Assembly: GCA_964467455.1 (NCBI GenBank)
Contig: CAYXQJ010000007.1
Location: 62,001 to 126,000 of the forward strand
DNA length: 64,000 nucleotides
Reading direction: 5' to 3'
DNA from: OLB6 sp964467455
Lineage (GTDB): Bacteria; Bacteroidota; Ignavibacteria; Kapaibacteriales; Kapaibacteriaceae
Positions 57,671 through 64,000 of the stretch are shown piece by piece (the stretch's first letter is position 1; each line of letters starts with the position of its first letter). Made by a program: the position numbers and the translations under genes. The notes beneath the pieces are model-generated. The model did not search any database. It was not told the origin of the DNA and was given only the letters and a program-made list of their open reading frames with translations.

Positions 57671-57709
57671 TGTGTTATTGATTATAACCCGGAAAACACG
57701 GATGCTGCC

Positions 57710-60700
57710 ATGTTAGATAAGATCATCGCATTTAGTATAAACAACAAATTCATCATCGGACTGCTAACGGTTGCGATAGTGATATGGGGTGGATGGAGCG
57801 CAACACAACTCTCGATCGATGCGCTACCTGATATCACGAACAATCAAGTACAGATCATTACCCTTTGCCCTACCCTGGCTGGCCAGGAAGTTGAACAGCT
57901 CGTCACGTATCCGATTGAACAGAGTATTGCAAATCTGCCCGATCTGGTGGAACTGCGAAGCATTTCGCGTTTTGGATTGTCAGTTGTAACTGTGGTTTTT
58001 GAAGATGATGTAAATGTCTATTTCGCTCGTCAACTCATAAATGAGCGACTGAAAGAGGCCGAAGACGCTATACCACAAGGACTGGGTAAACCAGAACTAG
58101 CTCCGGTAAGTACAGGTCTTGGTGAGGTGTATCAATACATTGTTCGGCCCAAGCAAGGCAGCGAGGACAAATACACATCAATGGATCTGCGAACGATGCA
58201 GGACTGGATCATTGCTCGGCAACTATATGGGACACCAGGTATTGCTGAAGTGAACAGCTTCGGCGGGCAGCTGAAGCAATATGAAGTAGCAGTAAACCCA
58301 GACAAACTGCTGGCTATGGGCATCACGATCGCAGAAATCTTTACAGCTCTAGAGAACAATAACGAGAATACAGGAGGCGCATACATTGACAAAAAGCCAA
58401 ATGCCTACTTCATTCGAGGTGTCGGCTTGGTTTCTTCGTTCGAAGACATTCGGAGTATCGTTGTTCATTCAAATCCAAATGGCATTCCGATCCTTATCAA
58501 AGACGTAGCTGATGTTCGTCTAGGGAGTGCTGTCCGCTACGGTGCCGTAACCTATAATGGTGAAGAGGATGTAGTTGGCGGCGTGATCATGATGTTGAAA
58601 GGTGCTAATAGTAGTGATGTGGTTGAACGCGTAAAAGATAAGCTACCCGTCATCCAACAGTCCCTGCCAAACGATGTCGTTATCGAACCCTACCTGGATC
58701 GTACAGACCTTGTCGATCGAGCGATCACCACCGTTGAGAGTAATCTCATTGAAGGAGCACTGATCGTCATTTTTGTTCTGGTCCTTTTCCTCGGCAATAT
58801 TCGAGCAGGTCTCATTGTAGCATCAGCGATACCCTTGTCCATGCTCATCGCTCTTGGACTAATGAACGTATTTGGCGTGAGTGCAAATCTGATGAGCCTG
58901 GGAGCGATCGACTTTGGACTCATCGTTGATGGAGCTGTCATCATTGTCGAAGCAACGTTGCATCATCTAGGACTACGAAAAGGTGTTGCGAGACTATCAC
59001 AGAGAGAAATGGATGCGGAAGTGTACCAGTCTGCTTCTCGAATACGGAGTAGTGCAGCATTTGGAGAGATCATCATCCTCATCGTGTACATACCCATTCT
59101 ATCACTCATTGGTATCGAAGGAAAGATGTTTCGCCCTATGGCGCAAACAGTAAGCTTCGCGATACTCGGAGCACTCGTTCTCTCGCTCACTTACATACCG
59201 ATGATGTGTGCGCTCTTTCTACCGAAGACACTTCGTCAAACCGCGACCATCAGTGACAGACTGATGAGGAGATTTCAACTGATGTATTCTCCCTTACTTG
59301 AAGCAGCACTTAAGTTGAAGACAATCATTGTTGTGGCAACGGTCGTACTGTTCACGATAAGTGCATTCTTGTTTGCAAGAATGGGTGGTGAATTCATTCC
59401 GACTCTTGCAGAGGGCGACTTTGCCTTTCATTGCATTCTACCTCAAGGTACATCTCTATCGCAAAGCATCGAAACATCAATGCGGGCATCGCGGATCATC
59501 AAGGAGTTCAGCGAGGTGAAACTCGTTGTCGGAAAGACCGGATCAGCGGAAGTACCAACTGACCCAATGCCTCCTGAGGCCACTGACATCATGATCATTC
59601 TGAAACCTCAGGACGAGTGGAGTACACGTCGAAGTTACAAGGAGTTGGGAGACGAGATGATGGCACGCCTTGAAACAATACCAGGAGTGTACTTCGAAGC
59701 CAATCAACCAATTCAGATGCGATTCAACGAGCTAATGACAGGTATTCGGCAGGATGTAGCGGTCAAGATCTTTGGAGAAAATCTTGATACACTATTGACC
59801 TATGCACAAAAAGTGTCCAGCATCATCTCAAGTGTTGAGGGTACAAGCAGCCCAATGGTTGAACGTGTCGAAGGTCTTCCCCAGATAAGTATTCGCTACA
59901 ATCGTAGTCAGATCGCTAACTACGGGCTCAATATCAATTCTATCAACCACGTAGTCAGCACTGCATTTGCTGGTGGCAAGGCAGGAGTGGTGTTTGAGAA
60001 CGAACGCAAATTCGATCTCGTCGTGCGATTGGATAGTTCGCATCGTAACAACATTGAAGACGTACGCCATCTGTTTATTCCTACGTCAAATGGCATGCAG
60101 ATACCATTGTCTCAAGTGGCAGAGATAACGATGGAGCTCGGACCGGCGCAGATAAGTCGTGAGGGCGGCAAGCGCCGGATCGTTATAGGATTCAACGTGA
60201 TAGATCGAGACGTTGCTAGTGTAGTGCAGGAGATAGAAGAGAAGCTGACAACAGAAATAGAACTGCCAGAAGGATACTACACGACGTACGGAGGGACGTT
60301 CGAGAACTTGCAGGCGGCGTCAAGACGACTGTTGCTAGCTGTTCCACTCGCACTGGTGTTGATCTTCGTCCTTTTGTATTTCACATTTAGTTCTGCAAAG
60401 CAGGCATTGCTCGTATATGCTGCGATTCCAATGAGTGCAATTGGTGGCGTGTTCGCACTATTAATCCGTGGAATGCCGTTTAGTATATCTGCTGGAGTCG
60501 GGTTCATTGCTCTCTTTGGAGTCGCCGTGCTGAATGGAATCGTATTGATCGCTACGTTCAATCAACTTGAAAGAGAAGGAATGAATGATGTGCTTCAACG
60601 AATACGAGAAGGTACTAAAGTGCGGCTGCGGCCGGTGTTAATGACGGCAATGGTAGCGTCTTTAGGATTTCTACCAATGGCTATCTCTCAGGGCGCCGGA

Positions 60701-62062
60701 GCTGAAGTACAAAGACCGCTGGCAACAGTTGTAATCGGCGGATTGATCTCAGCTACCTTCCTCACATTGATTGTGCTGCCCCTGTTGTATTTGATGTTCT
60801 CTGAACGACGGAGGTATTCAGCACGAACAGTATCCATCGCAATTTCACTGTTGAGTATCACGCCTTTAGTCGCCACTGCTCAGACCCCGCGTGTTCTCAC
60901 AGTTAATGAAGCGATATCATTAGCGATCAGAGACAATTATGCTATTCACGCTCGGCAGTATGCTGTGCAATCATCTCAAAGTATGACCAGTTCGGTGTTT
61001 GAACTCCCGAAGACGTATCTCTCGATGCAATATGGGCAATACAACAGTGTTAACAGAGACATGAGTTTCCAGATCTCACAGAGCATACCATTTCCGAGCT
61101 ACTACACGGCGAAATCAGACGTTGTTGAAGCTGAGCTTGCAGCAAGTGAGTTACAACTACAGGCAGTGTCCAACAACGTAAGAGCGGAGGTGTCGTCACT
61201 CTACTATCAACTGATCTACCTCGAACAGGTACGAATGAGAATTCTGTTTATGGATAGCCTATTTAGTGACTTTGCTAACGCCGCAGATCTTCGCTACAAG
61301 ACCGGTGAGACAAATCTCCTTGCGAACACAAGCGCCAGAACGATACAGGGCAATGTACGGCAGGTGTTACTCCAAAATGATGCAGAACGCGCTACGGTGT
61401 ATGCACACCTAAAAACGCTCATTAATAGTGATGATGATTTTGTTGTAAGCACACCACAGATGTATGAGCCTCTACAACTGGTGTCTCCACTAGATAGTTC
61501 ACTGTTGACGAGTAATCCACTACTTCGATGGCAATATCAGAACGCAGTTATAGCAGTCAAGACAAAAGAAATGGAGTCTGCTCATACATTGCCGGATCTG
61601 ACCTTGGGTTACTTCAATCAATCACTTATCGGTGTGCAGAATGTTGATGGTTCCGATGTCTACTATGATCAGAGCACACGATTCCAAGGATTCAACATCG
61701 GTGTTAGCGTGCCACTAACGTTCTTTAGCAGCGTCGCTAGAATCGACGCACTCGGTTACCAGGCGCAATCGATGTACAGTGAAGCAGAGAACGATAAGCG
61801 CTTGATGCATACGGAGTTGCAGAATGCGCTACTTCTGTACAACAGAAATCAGGCTCATTATGAGTACTACAAGAACACCGCTGTGCCCAATGCGAATATC
61901 ATCATCAGTACGGCACAAGCAGGGTTTATAAGTGGTGATATTGACTACCTAGAATATCTCCAGGCTATGAGGACTGCTGTCGATGTGGAGGTCGGATATC
62001 TTCAGTCCGTCGATCGCGTCAACCAATCCGTGATAAGAATCAACTACCTTTTAAATAAGTAA
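57710..62062 (+). CDS. cusA: CusA/CzcA metal-efflux RND pump fused to a TolC-like channel
   Basis: 1450 residues. Residues 1-1040 are an HME-type RND permease: MLDKIIAFSINNKFIIGLLTV, IDALPDITNNQVQI, the proton-relay segment GAIDFGLIVDGAVIIVE (about 397), and LRPVLMTAMVASLGFLPMAIS. A signal-peptide-like stretch follows (VSIAISLLSITPLVATAQ, near 1040-1055), then about 395 residues of an outer-membrane efflux (TolC/CusC) protein (LTVNEAISLAIRDNYAIHARQ ... YFNQSL ... QAGFISGDIDYLEYLQAM). It exports a metal cation, probably Cu(I), Ag(I), Zn or Co. Base use is visibly less GC-rich than in resident genes. ATG 57710 starts the conserved RND N-terminus. Confidence 0.92.
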   Translation: MLDKIIAFSINNKFIIGLLTVAIVIWGGWSATQLSIDALPDITNNQVQIITLCPTLAGQEVEQLVTYPIEQSIANLPDLVELRSISRFGLSVVTVVFEDDVNVYFARQLINERLKEAEDAIPQGLGKPELAPVSTGLGEVYQYIVRPKQGSEDKYTSMDLRTMQDWIIARQLYGTPGIAEVNSFGGQLKQYEVAVNPDKLLAMGITIAEIFTALENNNENTGGAYIDKKPNAYFIRGVGLVSSFEDIRSIVVHSNPNGIPILIKDVADVRLGSAVRYGAVTYNGEEDVVGGVIMMLKGANSSDVVERVKDKLPVIQQSLPNDVVIEPYLDRTDLVDRAITTVESNLIEGALIVIFVLVLFLGNIRAGLIVASAIPLSMLIALGLMNVFGVSANLMSLGAIDFGLIVDGAVIIVEATLHHLGLRKGVARLSQREMDAEVYQSASRIRSSAAFGEIIILIVYIPILSLIGIEGKMFRPMAQTVSFAILGALVLSLTYIPMMCALFLPKTLRQTATISDRLMRRFQLMYSPLLEAALKLKTIIVVATVVLFTISAFLFARMGGEFIPTLAEGDFAFHCILPQGTSLSQSIETSMRASRIIKEFSEVKLVVGKTGSAEVPTDPMPPEATDIMIILKPQDEWSTRRSYKELGDEMMARLETIPGVYFEANQPIQMRFNELMTGIRQDVAVKIFGENLDTLLTYAQKVSSIISSVEGTSSPMVERVEGLPQISIRYNRSQIANYGLNINSINHVVSTAFAGGKAGVVFENERKFDLVVRLDSSHRNNIEDVRHLFIPTSNGMQIPLSQVAEITMELGPAQISREGGKRRIVIGFNVIDRDVASVVQEIEEKLTTEIELPEGYYTTYGGTFENLQAASRRLLLAVPLALVLIFVLLYFTFSSAKQALLVYAAIPMSAIGGVFALLIRGMPFSISAGVGFIALFGVAVLNGIVLIATFNQLEREGMNDVLQRIREGTKVRLRPVLMTAMVASLGFLPMAISQGAGAEVQRPLATVVIGGLISATFLTLIVLPLLYLMFSERRRYSARTVSIAISLLSITPLVATAQTPRVLTVNEAISLAIRDNYAIHARQYAVQSSQSMTSSVFELPKTYLSMQYGQYNSVNRDMSFQISQSIPFPSYYTAKSDVVEAELAASELQLQAVSNNVRAEVSSLYYQLIYLEQVRMRILFMDSLFSDFANAADLRYKTGETNLLANTSARTIQGNVRQVLLQNDAERATVYAHLKTLINSDDDFVVSTPQMYEPLQLVSPLDSSLLTSNPLLRWQYQNAVIAVKTKEMESAHTLPDLTLGYFNQSLIGVQNVDGSDVYYDQSTRFQGFNIGVSVPLTFFSSVARIDALGYQAQSMYSEAENDKRLMHTELQNALLLYNRNQAHYEYYKNTAVPNANIIISTAQAGFISGDIDYLEYLQAMRTAVDVEVGYLQSVDRVNQSVIRINYLLNK

Positions 62063-62071
62063 CTAACTGCG

Positions 62072-63259
62072 ATGAAATCACAACATTATACGATCTGTGT
62101 CATTCTGCTCACATTGCTCATGACAGGTTGTGACACTAAACACTCGTCTGAACACGACATCGAAATAGAGGAAGGACACAGCGATCACGAAAGCGGCAAT
62201 ACTGTTACTCTAACACTGGATCAAGTGCGAACAATCGGACTGCAATTGGGAAGCGTCGAGAAAAAGCAACTCACTACTTCATTAAAAGCGAATGGTCTTC
62301 TTAAGGTGCCAAATCAGAACAGGGCGAAGGCGACTGCGATTCTCGGCGGTATTGTGCGAACGATCATGGTGCAACCAGGATCAACAGTAAAAAGAGGCCA
62401 GACGATTGCTATGATCGCGAACACAGCCGTTATAGCTCTGCAAGAAGAATCGATTTCTGTAGCGTCTAAGGTCGTTCTTGCTGAATTGGAGTATGAGCGC
62501 CAAAAGGAATTGCAAGCGGGCAATGCGTCGGCAAAAAAATTCCTCCAGCAAAGTGAGGCGGAACTCAGGTCATTAAAGGCAAAGCGCGCCAGTCTGGCAA
62601 AACAGCTCGAACTGGTCGGTATCAACTCTGATAAACTGAGCAGCGAAAATATCTCATCAGTAGTCAATATCACCAGCCCCATCACCGGCACCGTCAGTAA
62701 TGTACATGCAACGATAGGCAGTTACGTCGAAGCCAATATTCCGATAGCAGAGATCATTGATAATAGTCAGCTACATCTTGACCTGTTCGTATATGAAAGA
62801 GACCTGTTGCGACTTAAAGTTGGTCAGATCATTCATTTTACGCTAACAAACAATCCCGGCGAAGAGTATGACGCCAGAATATTTGGTATTGGCAGTTCAT
62901 TCGAGCAAAATTCAAAAGCGGTTGCTGTTCATGCCAGCGTTGAGGGCAGACGCGATGGATTGATAGATGGTATGAGTATTACAGCTGTTGTAAGTCTACA
63001 CAATGCCAACGTTGATGCAGTACCATCGGAAGCAATAGTGAGTTACCAAGGAAATGATTACATGTATGTTGTTGTTGATAGCAGTGTAACTGACTCCACA
63101 ATAACGTATGAACGCGTGATCGTTCGAAAGGGAACGACTGACGTTGGCTATAGCGAGATCACACCGCTCAGCGACATGCCTTCTAATGCACGAGTCGTAA
63201 CCAAAGGTGCTTTCTTTATTCTTGCCAAACAGACCAATTCAGGCGAACACGAACACTAG
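62072..63259 (+). CDS. cusB: CusB-like periplasmic adaptor of the efflux pump
   Basis: 395 residues. Lipobox signal (LLTLLMTGC), then a His/Asp/Glu-rich N-terminal segment (HSSEHDIEIEEGHSDHESG) likely to bind metal. The membrane-fusion architecture follows: ILGGIVRTIMVQPGSTVKRGQTIAMI (lipoyl half), a helical hairpin (about 130-200) and ITSPITGTVSNVHATIGSYVEANIPIAEI, then beta-barrel and membrane-proximal domains. It links the RND pump to the channel. It starts 9 nt after cusA. Confidence 0.92.
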   Translation: MKSQHYTICVILLTLLMTGCDTKHSSEHDIEIEEGHSDHESGNTVTLTLDQVRTIGLQLGSVEKKQLTTSLKANGLLKVPNQNRAKATAILGGIVRTIMVQPGSTVKRGQTIAMIANTAVIALQEESISVASKVVLAELEYERQKELQAGNASAKKFLQQSEAELRSLKAKRASLAKQLELVGINSDKLSSENISSVVNITSPITGTVSNVHATIGSYVEANIPIAEIIDNSQLHLDLFVYERDLLRLKVGQIIHFTLTNNPGEEYDARIFGIGSSFEQNSKAVAVHASVEGRRDGLIDGMSITAVVSLHNANVDAVPSEAIVSYQGNDYMYVVVDSSVTDSTITYERVIVRKGTTDVGYSEITPLSDMPSNARVVTKGAFFILAKQTNSGEHEH

Positions 63260-63267
63260 GACGAGAC

Positions 63268-64000
63268 ATGAACGAGTCCACTCACAAAGTCAGAATCGAA
63301 CTGAATCTGGTGCTCCCTGCTGTGCAGGATGAACTGGATGCCTGTGTCCGTCGACTCATCTCTGACATGGAACATCATAAAGGGATCGATAGAGTTCACC
63401 TGATTCCTGCTGAAAGAGATCAGACGGCACTTCTGTGTTTTCACTATGACCCCGATGTAGTAGCGCTAGACAGATTGCAACAATTAGTGCGAGAGGCTGG
63501 AGCACTCTATACTGATAGGTACAAACATCTGCACATATCGGCCAATAACATCCACGATATGTTAACCGCAAGCACTATTGAACGTGAGATAGCAGGGATC
63601 GCTGGTATCGTCTCGGTGTCGATCTCCGCAACTGGGAACATGTCGTTAGAATATGACGCAGTGATCACAGACAGAGAGAGCATACTTAGTGCATTGCTGA
63701 CACATGGACTGGAGTTAAACAAAGACGCGGGAGCAGTCAACAAGCATACAGTAGGTAGAGGTTACATCGCGTGGATCAGGTCATATGCCTCTGTGATCAA
63801 AAGTTTCATTATGCTGATTGTTGGCGTTGCCGCTGATAGTCTCTGGAATATTGAACTGTTCTCTGGTTGGATTCGATTCCTGTGGTACGTTGTTGCATAT
63901 CTACCAGTAGGTTACCCTGTTGCTACAAAGGGGTGGAAACTCTTAACCAAAGGTGACGTCTTCACAGAGTATATTCTCATGACTGTTGCAACAATGGGAG
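63268..64000 (+). CDS. heavy-metal P1B-type ATPase, N-terminal part
   Basis: My translation from ATG 63268 is open to the window end (244 codons). Two ferredoxin-like HMA-type segments (VRIELNLVLPAVQDELDACVRRLI; LHISANNIHDMLTASTIEREIAGIAGIVSVSISATGNMSLEYD) precede a first membrane helix and the family stretch YPVATKGWKLLTKGDVFTEYILMTVATMG, typical just before the A-domain of ZntA/CadA-type pumps. Neither HMA segment has a CxxC. It begins 8 nt after cusB, so the operon pairs envelope-spanning and inner-membrane metal efflux. Confidence 0.85.
   Translation, partial: MNESTHKVRIELNLVLPAVQDELDACVRRLISDMEHHKGIDRVHLIPAERDQTALLCFHYDPDVVALDRLQQLVREAGALYTDRYKHLHISANNIHDMLTASTIEREIAGIAGIVSVSISATGNMSLEYDAVITDRESILSALLTHGLELNKDAGAVNKHTVGRGYIAWIRSYASVIKSFIMLIVGVAADSLWNIELFSGWIRFLWYVVAYLPVGYPVATKGWKLLTKGDVFTEYILMTVATMG

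Noticed and set aside
57641..57709. N-terminal extension of CusA (MLHPGALG...)
   Set aside because: It lies in an inverted repeat, is hydrophilic and Cys-containing, and the conserved RND N-terminus starts at ATG 57710.

Overview
The window is a GC-rich piece of a Gram-negative chromosome from the Bacteroidota/Chlorobiota (FCB) group, possibly a Kapabacteria- or Ignavibacteria-like lineage. Evidence: several secreted proteins end in T9SS-type C-terminal sorting domains; several starts are preceded by the Bacteroidota -7 promoter box TAnnTTTG; and there are family markers such as BshB1, DUF2911, Omp28, DUF6029, DUF2723 and a CusA-TolC fusion. The species cannot be fixed from the sequence alone. 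Almost all genes are ordinary chromosomal ones, closely packed and often overlapping by ATGA or GTGA.

Layout. 0-9.4 kb: Nudix/rsmH, a haem lipoprotein, a bshB1-rpiB-dut operon, a RibD-like/VOC fusion, a secreted beta-helix protein, an RNase HI gene split at an A10 tract, comM and an RmlD-like reductase. 9.5-20.4 kb: a cation/proton antiporter, envelope proteins (OmpA, WD40), an ECF sigma/anti-sigma pair, a class V aminotransferase and a DUF2911 protein. 20.5-27.9 kb: a secreted PIG-L protein with a sodium symporter, an M23 peptidase and small enzymes. 27.9-31.2 kb: a decayed accessory patch beside tRNA-Glu, holding gene fragments, an IS21 remnant, and an intact divergent Zur-like regulator/metal GTPase pair. 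31.4-35.5 kb: coaE, trxA, phhB, eno, phosphohexomutase. 35.6-55.7 kb: rfbC/pdxB/sugar dehydrogenase/lipoprotein operon, YihY, exonuclease, VWA-OmpA lipoprotein, DUF2723 enzyme, TlpA-like and outer-membrane proteins, murG, SixA, mdh. 56.1-64 kb: an IS3-family element and then a heavy-metal efflux operon (DUF6660-like protein, CusA-TolC fusion, CusB, start of a P1B ATPase), lower in GC and unlike the rest.

Three genome-wide signals stand out. (1) The heptamer ARGGGGC (GCCCCYT on the other strand) occurs about 57 times by hand count, close to once per kilobase, on both strands and mostly inside genes. It is almost absent from the efflux region and sparse in the decayed patch. It behaves like HIP1 or a DNA uptake sequence, and comM is present. 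(2) Many intergenic gaps, and some signal peptides, loops and C-termini, are built of short tandem repeats of 7, 8 or 12 nt, like the STRR repeats of filamentous cyanobacteria. (3) TAnnTTTG boxes lie 3-5 nt before several start codons, which predicts leaderless transcripts; some abut the repeat arrays directly.
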